Positions 35,863-42,770 of a stretch of 47,106 bases of DNA are shown one piece after another. The DNA comes from Candidatus Latescibacterota bacterium. GTDB taxonomy: Bacteria > Latescibacterota > UBA2968 > UBA8231. Position numbers and translations under genes: made by a program. The notes beneath the pieces were generated by a model that was not told the origin of the DNA, ran no database searches, and saw nothing but the letters and a program-made list of their open reading frames with translations. Position 1 is the first letter of the stretch. Each line of letters starts with the position of its first letter. Location: assembly GCA_022820485.1 (NCBI GenBank), contig JAJEFJ010000012.1, positions 1 through 47,106 on the forward strand, read 5' to 3'.

Positions 35863-36023
35863 GGCTCGTCCATCTGCCGCCGCGACGTCCCAACGTGCAA
35901 CAGCGTGCTGAAGGCCGCGACAAAAAACCCATACTTCAGCCCTATCCCCCAGAACGGCTGCAGCATCAATCCCACTCCGGCGACCATGCCCACGCGTGCG
36001 CAGCGATCTAACCAGCGGCTCAT
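35859..36023 (-). CDS. 54-residue membrane protein of the ABC transporter operon
   Basis: A short gene: ATG at 36023, stop TGA at 35859-35861 overlapping the ATPase 1 start by four bases (ATGA). GAGGTG lies 6 bases before the ATG, inside the end of the toxin gene. The protein begins MSRWLDRCARVGMVAGVG, has one or two hydrophobic segments (about 11-24 and 29-44) and ends RRQMDEP. Its slot between permeases and ATPases matches the small membrane protein (DUF2160/GlpU-like slot) of glycerol-type ABC operons, but it is shorter and I cannot claim homology. Its start region is repeated at 38053-38067, marking the insertion that separated it from permease 2. Confidence 0.75.
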   Translation of the reverse strand: MSRWLDRCARVGMVAGVGLMLQPFWGIGLKYGFFVAAFSTLLHVGTSRRQMDEP

Positions 36024-36024
36024 C
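36010..36024. repeat. 15-bp direct repeat, left copy, flanking an insertion
   Basis: AACCAGCGGCTCATC, identical to 38053-38067 in the same orientation. On the minus strand it reads GATGAGCCGCTGGTT and contains the start codon of the 54-residue gene. The two copies are 2,043 bases apart and bracket the SUMF1-like gene plus the DUF4065 pair. Confidence 0.85.
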
Positions 36025-36028
36025 TTTT

Positions 36029-36415
36029 TCACCTCTTGGCCAACCAGTCTTTGTAGAAACGCTTGACTCTCTTCGGCGTCCGCGGCGACGATAAGAGGCC
36101 ATCTTGGACTCTTCGCAGCAAGTCAGGGGTGCAGGGCTGGTGACGCTCCGCTATACGCCGACGCACTGCTTCATTCAAATGGTGAACTTCGGGGATGAGA
36201 GCATGGTCGTAGAAAATCACGGATTCGTGCCGTACCCACGGATGAGCACCTCGGTTCAGTACTACGGTACTATCTTTGTAGAATCGCTTGGTGGATACCG
36301 CTACAATGATCGTCTGTAGCGGCTCACCCACTGGGTCTGTCACCAAGATCCAAAGATGTGGAGTCTCAAAGTTCGGATGCGGGAGCACCAGCTTCTCGCC
36401 AGCATGACTAAACAT
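36029..36415 (-). CDS. Probable toxin of a Panacea (DUF4065) toxin-antitoxin pair
   Basis: Protein of 128 residues overlapping the DUF4065 gene by 8 bases. Beta-rich N-terminal half: HLWILVTDPVGEPLQTIIVAVST, then DSTVVLNRGAHPWVRHESVIFYDHALI, followed by helices. This resembles small PemK/MazF-like or other uncharacterised partners found next to DUF4065 antitoxins, but it does not show a complete MazF signature. The role as toxin is inferred from gene order and size. Its end is only 5 bases from the start of the 54-residue membrane protein gene. Confidence 0.6.
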   Translation of the reverse strand: MFSHAGEKLVLPHPNFETPHLWILVTDPVGEPLQTIIVAVSTKRFYKDSTVVLNRGAHPWVRHESVIFYDHALIPEVHHLNEAVRRRIAERHQPCTPDLLRRVQDGLLSSPRTPKRVKRFYKDWLAKR

Positions 36416-36974
36416 TGCGGTTGGGAATCAACATCTGTTCTGCCACGAAGAAAGATTCCAGCTCGCCGATGATCTCTTTGGTTTCAGCCTCCGTCTTACC
36501 GACGGCTTCAAGGATATCGCGATAGTGAATTGCACAGGAGGATCCTTCAGGGTTCTTCCACTCGTTAAAATGCTCGTGGCAGTAGTCTCGAAGTTGCCAT
36601 TGGTCCAAATGGCCATACTCTGAATATATCTCGTCGATCAGGTCGGTCTCCGCCTCGGAGAGATCGTCGTCCTGCAGATCCGCAAGCAAGGAGACTTCAT
36701 ACCCACTCGGAGGGCTGATAAACTTGTTCCAGTACCCTAGACAACCGGGTTCATCCCCCTCATTGATCAGATCGAGGGTAAAGCTGAGCACCGGACCATG
36801 GGGCATCGATACATACCTGTCATACGTAATAGGATGGCCCCAGCGGCTGAGGGCAGTTCGGTCCATGACGTATAGCAGCTTGATAAGTTTCATGTAGTTC
36901 ATCACTCTACCTGCATGTTGCAGAAAGCGAGCGGCGGCCTGAACCGTCTTGTCTTCACGGTAACGTGGTATCAT
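36408..36974 (-). CDS. DUF4065 (Panacea/SocA-like) antitoxin
   Basis: Protein of 188 residues, GAGAGG 6 bases before the ATG. DUF4065 motif: MNYMKLIKLLYVMDRTAL, then GHPITYDRYVSMPHGPVLSFTLDLI with the diagnostic GPV and surrounding residues, then an acidic helical region (LSEAETDLIDEIYSEYG) and C-terminal helix. Panacea-domain proteins act as antitoxins for many unrelated toxins and some act as proteolytic adaptors. Base composition is lower in GC than the neighbouring ABC genes, in line with recent gain. Confidence 0.88.
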   Translation of the reverse strand: MIPRYREDKTVQAAARFLQHAGRVMNYMKLIKLLYVMDRTALSRWGHPITYDRYVSMPHGPVLSFTLDLINEGDEPGCLGYWNKFISPPSGYEVSLLADLQDDDLSEAETDLIDEIYSEYGHLDQWQLRDYCHEHFNEWKNPEGSSCAIHYRDILEAVGKTEAETKEIIGELESFFVAEQMLIPNRNV

Positions 36975-37226
36975 TGTGGCCTCTCTATAGGGAAAAAATG
37001 GAATTGAGCGTAACGTTATTGGGCAGGTTGAACGCTGTCAACGACAACGGCGACTTATGGCCGTAGCACTACTGGAGTTGCAGCATCAATTCCACGCCGG
37101 TGAGATCTCGTCTCTAAGGGGGCCGTTTGTCCCATCGCCGAATGAGCCAAGCATCCACCCTCTTGACCCACCTTTCAATATACAAGAGACCAAGGGGTAG
37201 GTTCCAAGAGTAGAAAGGACCAAGAA
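36975..37226. other. Gap between SUMF1-like gene and DUF4065 pair
   Basis: 252 bases without a supported gene. It includes a TAACGTTA palindrome near 37012. At about 37077-37102 it has a 26-base stretch resembling (22 matches) an internal part of the 54-residue gene. It should hold the promoter of the toxin-antitoxin pair, but I could not place one. Confidence 0.4.
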
Positions 37227-38066
37227 TTAACGAATCCGCAGAAGGCGGAAGCCGATATGGTAGTAGTGATCACCCGGTGCCTTGACGTCGCGATGTCCTG
37301 ACCGTAGGAGTAGGCTATAGTTGAGGAAGCTACCGCCCCGTATGACACGGCCGGAGACAGTAGTAGAAGGCCCCAAGGGGTCAACCCTAGGTGAGCTACT
37401 ATAATAGTTATGGCCCCAGCGGTCCTGTACCCACTCGTAAACATTCCCGTGCATATCGTGCAATCCCCAAGGATTCGCACGCTTCAGACCCACCGCATGA
37501 CCATAACACTCGCCCACATCACACGTATTGTCCAAATACCACGCATAATGCATCAGTTGATGACGATCATCCCCAAACGACCAACGCATCGTCGTCCCTG
37601 CCCGACACGCATACTCCCACTCCGCTTCTGTCGGCAACCGATACAATCCATCTCTCGCCTCAGCATTCAGTCGATCAATAAAATCCTGCACGTCATTCCA
37701 AGAAATATAAACCGCCGGATGAGACGGTCCCTCGCCTTCATAGCTATGAGTAGTCCAAGGCCGCGTCCCCATCACCGCCTCCCACTGCCCCTGCGTCACC
37801 TCATACTTACCCAACCAAAACCCTCGACTAATCTCCACCTCATGCACCGGACCTTCACTATCAGACCTGCCGTCTGGACCCTCCAAATCCGGAGACCCCA
37901 TCTGGAATGTCCCCGCATCTATCCAAACCATATTCATCTCCGCACCATTCGGCAGGGAAAACCGCTGCTCATCTCCTGCCGTTTCCCCCCGATCACCACT
38001 CGTCGGTGAGTCGTCGCCACCGCAAGCCCAAAGCATCAAGATCAAGCCACACAACCAGCGGCTCAT
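37227..38066 (-). CDS. SUMF1/FGE-like lipoprotein, no FGE cysteines
   Basis: Protein of 279 residues from the ATG at 38066, which overlaps the permease 2 stop (ATGA). Lipoprotein signal MSRWLCGLILMLWAC with lipid acceptor Cys15 (LWAC). From about 40 a formylglycine-generating-enzyme-fold domain: MVWIDAGTFQMGS, WLGKYEVTQGQWEAVMG, HPAVYISWNDVQDFIDRLN, LPTEAEWEYACRAGT, NPWGLHDMHGNVYEWVQD, RVIRGGSFLNY and the end GFRLLRIR. The Cys pair used by true FGE for sulfatase activation is replaced by LNYSLLLRSGHR, so activation of sulfatases is unlikely. Its first five codons lie within the 15-bp direct repeat, so its start was probably supplied by the operon it entered. Confidence 0.88.
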   Translation of the reverse strand: MSRWLCGLILMLWACGGDDSPTSGDRGETAGDEQRFSLPNGAEMNMVWIDAGTFQMGSPDLEGPDGRSDSEGPVHEVEISRGFWLGKYEVTQGQWEAVMGTRPWTTHSYEGEGPSHPAVYISWNDVQDFIDRLNAEARDGLYRLPTEAEWEYACRAGTTMRWSFGDDRHQLMHYAWYLDNTCDVGECYGHAVGLKRANPWGLHDMHGNVYEWVQDRWGHNYYSSSPRVDPLGPSTTVSGRVIRGGSFLNYSLLLRSGHRDVKAPGDHYYHIGFRLLRIR

Positions 38067-38067
38067 C
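38053..38067. repeat. 15-bp direct repeat, right copy
   Basis: AACCAGCGGCTCATC, identical to 36010-36024. It spans the end of permease 2 and the start codon of the SUMF1-like gene. Confidence 0.85.
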
Positions 38068-38926
38068 GCTTGATCGTCCCAAAGGTGACGCCGCGCAACA
38101 GATGCTTGCGCACCAACACCGTGAAGACGATGATCGGCGCGACAAAGATCAGCATCCCCGCGCTGATCTGCGCCCACGGCAAACCCGACACATTGCCCTG
38201 CAAACCAGCGAAGTAAACCGGCACTGTAACGGCCTTTTGATTGTTGAGCGTCATGGCAAACCCGTACTCGTTCCACGCCGAGATCAGGCAAAACACCGCC
38301 GTTACCGCCATCCCAGGCACGGCCCGCGGCAGAACGACCAAGCGGAAGGCTTGGAAGCGCGTATAACCAGCTACCAGCGCAGCTTCTTCGTACGCCGTGG
38401 GTATCTCGTCGATAAAGCCCTTCATCAACCATACAGCCAGCGACATGTTGAATGCCGTGTACAGCAGCACCAAGCCCATGTGGCTGTTCTGCAGATCGAA
38501 TTCGCGGTACATCATCAACACCGGCACCACCACGGCCAGCGGCGGCAAAAAGCGCGTCGAGAGGATGAAGAACAGCCAGTCTCGTCCCCCAGGGATAGCA
38601 AAGCGGCTAAAGCCATAGGCCGCGCAGGTGCCGATCAGCACCGAGCACAAGGTGCTGAGCAGGCCAATGACCAAGCTGTTGCCCAAGTAGTGGAAAAAGG
38701 CGTGCTCCCCGCCGGCGTACACCGCGGCCAGCTCGCGATAGCCGTCGAGATTGGCGCGGAAGTAGATCCCGTCGGCCGCGACCTCCTCGGCCCAAGTGGG
38801 CACTAACTTCGGATGTACGGCAATGCTGTCGTCCCGCGTCTTAAACGAGGTCAGCAAGAGCCATATCAGCGGCAGCATGGCCGCGCAAAAGTAGCCCCCG
38901 ACAAAGGCGATCCGCAGTGCCTTCAC
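38063..38926 (-). CDS. Carbohydrate ABC transporter permease 2 (MalG/UgpE-like)
   Basis: Protein of 287 residues, GTG start overlapping the permease 1 stop as GTGA. Six membrane helices; the EAA loop reads AYEEAALVAGYTRFQAFRLVVLPRAVPG, the cytoplasmic motif that contacts the ATPases in CUT1 importers. The N-terminal helix, periplasmic loop and C-terminal HLLRGVTFGTIKR are typical of MalG-type subunits. The stop (TGA) lies in the 15-bp repeat. Confidence 0.93.
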   Translation of the reverse strand: MKALRIAFVGGYFCAAMLPLIWLLLTSFKTRDDSIAVHPKLVPTWAEEVAADGIYFRANLDGYRELAAVYAGGEHAFFHYLGNSLVIGLLSTLCSVLIGTCAAYGFSRFAIPGGRDWLFFILSTRFLPPLAVVVPVLMMYREFDLQNSHMGLVLLYTAFNMSLAVWLMKGFIDEIPTAYEEAALVAGYTRFQAFRLVVLPRAVPGMAVTAVFCLISAWNEYGFAMTLNNQKAVTVPVYFAGLQGNVSGLPWAQISAGMLIFVAPIIVFTVLVRKHLLRGVTFGTIKR

Positions 38927-39819
38927 TGTGTTCCGGCCTCCTCGCGCCGCTGCACTGAACTCATGTAGCGCACAAACACACTGGCCAGCGCCAGCACCAG
39001 CACCAGCACCACGTACGAATACGCCGCGCCCAATCCCACCTTGCCGTCGCGGAACACCACCTGATAGAGCAGCGCGCTCACCGTTTGCGTCGCCGGGTCG
39101 TTAGGACCGGTGATGGCCATGACCAAATCGAACTGCTTGATCGCGTCCGTAGCCCGCAGCAGCACGGCCAGCCCCAAAAGTGGCGCGCACAAGGGAAGGG
39201 TAATCCGGCGGAAGACCTTCCACCGCGAGGCTCGGTCAATGGCCGCAGCCTCGTACAGATAGCCGGGGATGGCGTTGAGCGCCGCCAGCGCGATCAGCAT
39301 CATAAACGGCGTCCACATCCACACGTCAACCAGCAAAATCGACAGCAGCTTGAGGTCGGGATCTGTAATCCACTGAGGTTGGCCCAGCCCCAGTGCGCCG
39401 AGGCATTGATTGAGGATGCCGTAGTGCCCGTTGAGCACCAGCTTCCAAAAGAGCGCGATCACGGCCGGCGGCAACATCATCGGCACCAAAAGCGCAGTTA
39501 GCGCAAACGCCCGGCCGCTGAAGCGATCTTTGAGCGCCAGCGCCAAGGCAAAGCCCAAGACCAGTTCCACGGCCACGGCCACGCAGACAAACAGCGCAGT
39601 GGTCCGCAGCGCGGCCCCGTACTTGGCGAACTTGAACGCCACGGCGTAGTTGAATCCCCCCACGAATTTCCACGCCCCGCCGACCAAATCCACATTGGTG
39701 AAGCTGAGCGCGATGCTGTACAGCAGTGGGAAGACGTTTATGCCGATGAGCAAAATGAGGGCCGGCCCCACGAACGCATATGGCGTCCAATCGCGGCACC
39801 GGCCCGTATTACCCCTCAC
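38923..39819 (-). CDS. Carbohydrate ABC transporter permease 1 (MalF/UgpA-like)
   Basis: Protein of 298 residues from a GTG 8 bases after the binding-protein stop; AGGAGG sits very close to it, so the exact start is uncertain. Six helices beginning with YAFVGPALILLIGINVFPLLYS, and the EAA loop YLYEAAAIDRASRWKVFRRITLPL. Forms the channel with permease 2. Context places it in a monosaccharide, polyol or oligosaccharide importer. Confidence 0.92.
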   Translation of the reverse strand: MRGNTGRCRDWTPYAFVGPALILLIGINVFPLLYSIALSFTNVDLVGGAWKFVGGFNYAVAFKFAKYGAALRTTALFVCVAVAVELVLGFALALALKDRFSGRAFALTALLVPMMLPPAVIALFWKLVLNGHYGILNQCLGALGLGQPQWITDPDLKLLSILLVDVWMWTPFMMLIALAALNAIPGYLYEAAAIDRASRWKVFRRITLPLCAPLLGLAVLLRATDAIKQFDLVMAITGPNDPATQTVSALLYQVVFRDGKVGLGAAYSYVVLVLVLALASVFVRYMSSVQRREEAGTQ

Positions 39820-39827
39820 GCCGCCTC

Positions 39828-41132
39828 CTATTCCATCTCTAGCAAGCCTGCTTCCATCAGAATCATCTCGTGCTCAGCAGCCAGCGCGTCGAGCGCGTCG
39901 GCGCTCGCGCTCGTCCCGTCGAGGGCCGCGCCCAAATGGCGCACAGCCGCGGCTAACAGTTCGTTGTACACCGGCACGTTCCAAAAGTCCTGCAAGTGAT
40001 CCAATGACGCGGCGAACACCGCGTTGTACGGCGCGGCTGCGGCAAACTCCTCACTCGCCAGCAATTCGGTATTAGCCGTAAACGATCCAGGATACGATAT
40101 CCATTTCTCTTGGACGGCGGTCTGGGAAAACCAAGCGATAAACTGCTTGGCCCATTCTTGCTTTTGCGGGGTGGTCTTGGTCGAAATGCTAAAGCCCTGC
40201 CCGCCCAGTGAGATAACGCGCTTATCGCCGTGGCGCGGCACCATGAAGAAGCCGACCTGGTCGCCCATGCTGGCGACGATGCCCGGATAGAACGGAAAGT
40301 AGTCCAAGACCATGGCCGTAGAGCCGTTGGAGAAAGCCTCTAAGTTGAAGAAGTAATCGGCATTGGTGCCGCCTTCGGGCGTGAATTGTAACAGGGACTT
40401 GAAAAACTCCAGCCCGGCCACAGCTCCCTCGGTGTTGAGGTGCCCCTGCACCTTGTAGCTCTGCGGGTCGCCCCAAGCGCCGCCCCAAGCCCACAAAAAG
40501 GGCTGAAAGCCCATGACGATGGAGTCGTACCCTCGGCCCGTCAGCAGCGAGCAGCCATAGCGCTTTTGCTCCGGGCGGTGGAAAAACTCGGCCACGTCGC
40601 GGAATTCCTCCCACGTGTCGGGCGCGGCGAGCGGGCGACCGTAGCGAGCGGCAAACGCCTCCTGCTCGGCTGGGTCTGTAAACCAGTCGCGGCGATAGAC
40701 AAAGCCAATGGCATCCGTCTGGCAGGGCGCGGCAAAAAACCGGCTGCTGCCCGGCGGGTATTCGCATAAATAGCGCGCGGCCCGAGGATGGATCGCGCCC
40801 ACGTCAACGGCCTCGGGCAGCCAATCGGTCAGCTCCAAATACAGCCCCTTGGTCGCGCCGCGGCCAATCCACTGGCTGTCGCCCACGACAATGTCGAAGT
40901 CGGTCTGCTTGTTGCCGAAGTTGAGAAAAACTTGGTCCTGATACGAAGGCCAAGGAATCTGGTACACCTCGACGGCAATCCCGGTCTCTTCGGCGAACTC
41001 GTGGCCCAGCTCTTGTAGTGCCGCAGCCGGATCCCATTGCGCCCACCAAATGGTGATCTTTTTGTCTTCGGCATGGCCCGTCTGCACCGCTAGCAGCAGG
41101 ACCGCCACTAGCCCAAACATCCGCATTCTCAT
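39828..41132 (-). CDS. Extracellular solute-binding protein, family 1 (sugar type)
   Basis: Protein of 434 residues with GAGGAG upstream of the ATG and a signal peptide (MRMRMFGLVAVLLLAVQTGHA). Mature part starts KKITIWWAQWDPAAALQELG, then VYQIPWPSYQDQVFLNFGNKQTDFDIVVGDSQWIG, typical of cluster D-type sugar-binding proteins; GRPLAAPDTWEEFRDVAEFF and NTEGAVAGLEFFKSLLQF are also family-like. First gene of the ABC operon, 8 bases before permease 1. The ligand cannot be read from the sequence; neighbouring Gfo/Idh/MocA and amidohydrolase genes point to a sugar acid, lactone or polyol. Confidence 0.9.
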   Translation of the reverse strand: MRMRMFGLVAVLLLAVQTGHAEDKKITIWWAQWDPAAALQELGHEFAEETGIAVEVYQIPWPSYQDQVFLNFGNKQTDFDIVVGDSQWIGRGATKGLYLELTDWLPEAVDVGAIHPRAARYLCEYPPGSSRFFAAPCQTDAIGFVYRRDWFTDPAEQEAFAARYGRPLAAPDTWEEFRDVAEFFHRPEQKRYGCSLLTGRGYDSIVMGFQPFLWAWGGAWGDPQSYKVQGHLNTEGAVAGLEFFKSLLQFTPEGGTNADYFFNLEAFSNGSTAMVLDYFPFYPGIVASMGDQVGFFMVPRHGDKRVISLGGQGFSISTKTTPQKQEWAKQFIAWFSQTAVQEKWISYPGSFTANTELLASEEFAAAAPYNAVFAASLDHLQDFWNVPVYNELLAAAVRHLGAALDGTSASADALDALAAEHEMILMEAGLLEME

Positions 41133-41315
41133 AGGGTCTCCTCCTCTTAGAAGCGTTTTTTAACGTCGGCAAAGCGCACTTACCGCACCCTGAGCACATC
41201 GCAGGATACCAATGCGTGAGCCCGCTCAATATCTGACCGATTGAACCGACGCGCAATGGCCGTCAGCCCTGCTGCTGAGTCACCGATGGCGAGGCCGCCT
41301 GCGGTACTAGGTCGG

Positions 41316-41344
41316 TTGAATGGAGCTTTGCTTGTTTTTATCAA
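41316..41344 (+). promoter_or_regulatory. Candidate promoter of the BrnT-like toxin operon
   Basis: TTGAAT (41316-41321), 17-base spacer, TATCAA (41339-41344), about 23 bases before the toxin ATG. Each box matches four of six consensus bases, so this is tentative. The 234-base divergent gap 41133-41366 shows no other clear element. Confidence 0.35.
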
Positions 41345-41366
41345 AAAATGTACCTTCGCGTCAGAT

Positions 41367-41639
41367 ATGGAATTTGAATGGGACCCAGAAAAAGCCAAAG
41401 CAAACGAGCAGAAACACGACCTCAGTTTTCACGAAGGGGCTACTGTCTTTGGGGATCCGCTAGCAATAACCTTTCCTGATCCCGATCATTCCGGGGCTGA
41501 GGAACGCTATCTTACTTTTGGCCTGTCGAGATTGAATCGCTTGGTAGTCATCTCGCACACTCAACGGGCCGAAAAGACGAGAATCATCAGTGCGCGTTTA
41601 ATGACTCGCCAAGAAAGGAAGATCTATGAAGAGGGCTGA
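41367..41639 (+). CDS. brnT: BrnT-family toxin
   Basis: Protein of 90 residues from the ATG at 41367, chosen because the family begins with the (M)EFEWDPEKAKANEQKH motif seen here. It continues HDLSFHEGATVFGDPLAITFPD, RYLTFGLSRLNRLVVISHTQR and RIISARLMTRQERKIYEEG, all hallmark BrnT strands of the RelE-like RNase fold. The gene overlaps its partner by 14 bases. It lies on plus between two minus-strand catabolic and transport units, so it looks inserted. Confidence 0.88.
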   Translation: MEFEWDPEKAKANEQKHDLSFHEGATVFGDPLAITFPDPDHSGAEERYLTFGLSRLNRLVVISHTQRAEKTRIISARLMTRQERKIYEEG

Positions 41640-41844
41640 TCTAGACGAACTGCGTCCAGAATACCGCCGTGAAGACTTGGCGGCTGGTGTCCGAGGTAAG
41701 TATTTAGCAGCCTTTCAGTCTGGGACAAATCTGGTCTTACTCCACCCTGACGTTGCAAAGGCATTTCCCACGGACGAGTCGGTAAACAAAGCTCTTCGTT
41801 CAGTTATGGACGCAGCAGAGGGACTAGTGGACTCTACTAGCTGA
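41626..41844 (+). CDS. Small antitoxin partner of the BrnT-like toxin
   Basis: Protein of 72 residues starting inside the toxin gene's end. Sequence MKRADLDELRPEYRREDL, then GVRGKYLAAFQSGTNLVLLHPDVAKAFP and a C-terminal helix VNKALRSVMDAAEG. Proteins of this form commonly follow BrnT toxins and are shorter and different from classical BrnA. The function as antitoxin is by gene order. Confidence 0.8.
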   Translation: MKRADLDELRPEYRREDLAAGVRGKYLAAFQSGTNLVLLHPDVAKAFPTDESVNKALRSVMDAAEGLVDSTS

Positions 41845-41889
41845 TACCACAGAATCAATGACCAGTGCCGTATCTTCTTCAGCCAGTGA

Positions 41890-42720
41890 TTACTCCGCTC
41901 CTGCAAAGCTCCACACCTGCAAAGCCGTGCGGTGGAAGAGCCACGCCTTGTCGTCGTCGGTGAGAAAATCGACGTGGTCGCGGAACATCTCCAAGGCCGG
42001 CCCGTACCCCACCCCTTTCATTACGCCGGGGAAATTGGTCCCCCACATCAGCCGCTGCGGCCCAAAGGCGTCGTAGATGCGGCGGAAGGCGGGAAACGTA
42101 TCCGCGTGCGGAAAGGGCAACTCGGACTTGTGCGCCTGCGGCGTGAATTTCACGTACACCTTGGGAAAGCGAGCCAAGTCGAGCACGTGGCTCAACAGCG
42201 GGAAGGGCGCTTCCTCATTGGTCGGTGCTCCGCCGATGTGGTCCAGCACTACCGGCACCTCGGGAAAGCGGCCGATGATAGGCTCCAAGTGGGGCAGATT
42301 GGCAGCCGGGCCGTGGACAATAAAACAAGTGCCCAGCTCCTCCGACCGCCGCCACAGCGGATCTTGGTCGGCGGCGGCCCATTCCGAGGGGTGGTCGAGC
42401 CGTGACGAGTGAATGCGCAAGCCGCCAAAACCGTCCTCGCGCACTAACTTTTCCAGCCGGTCGGGCGCGTCCGGAGCCTTGGGATCGACCAAGCCAATGG
42501 CGGCAAAACGGCCCGGAAAGCGACGCAGACAGTCGGCCACGTACCGATTGTCGAACAAATAGTAAATCGGCTGCACAATGACCGCTTTATCGACCCCGAC
42601 TTCGTCCATGGTCTGGTTGAGCAATTCCACGGAACCACCGCCCACCTGAGCCCGGCCCTCGGCAAAGGGATAGCGCTCCGAGTCGTCGCTCCATACGTGC
42701 AGATGAGTGTCAATAATCAC
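41890..42720 (-). CDS. Amidohydrolase-family (TIM-barrel) metal-dependent hydrolase
   Basis: Protein of 276 residues. The GTG at 42720 is chosen since GGGAGG lies 5 bases before it and the product then starts VIIDTHLHVW, the N-terminal metal motif (His6, His8). Later metal or substrate residues: FIVHGPA, VVLDHIGG. The usual Trp-Gly-Ser-Asp-x-Pro near the C-terminus is WGTNFP, with Asn229 where most relatives have the catalytic Asp. Family members hydrolyse lactones or decarboxylate carboxylic acids (COG2159/COG3618 type), fitting a sugar-lactone step after the Gfo/Idh/MocA dehydrogenase encoded upstream. Confidence 0.82.
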   Translation of the reverse strand: MIIDTHLHVWSDDSERYPFAEGRAQVGGGSVELLNQTMDEVGVDKAVIVQPIYYLFDNRYVADCLRRFPGRFAAIGLVDPKAPDAPDRLEKLVREDGFGGLRIHSSRLDHPSEWAAADQDPLWRRSEELGTCFIVHGPAANLPHLEPIIGRFPEVPVVLDHIGGAPTNEEAPFPLLSHVLDLARFPKVYVKFTPQAHKSELPFPHADTFPAFRRIYDAFGPQRLMWGTNFPGVMKGVGYGPALEMFRDHVDFLTDDDKAWLFHRTALQVWSFAGAE

Positions 42721-42770
42721 GAGTTCCTCCCAGTATTTAAAAATAGCTGCCGTGGGAAAAACGCCCACGT

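Noticed and set aside
34839..36102. Longer N-terminal version of ATPase 1
   Set aside because: The extra 80 codons overlap the 54-residue gene and toxin end in another frame and are not like any ATPase; the ATG at 35862 fits the family start.
37077..37102. 26-base stretch resembling the 54-residue gene interior at 35957-35982
   Set aside because: Only 22 of 26 bases match, over too short a length to claim a duplicated gene fragment.
41180..41398. 72-codon minus-strand frame upstream of the binding protein
   Set aside because: It overlaps the toxin start and the candidate promoter, with no ribosome site or recognisable domain; probably chance.
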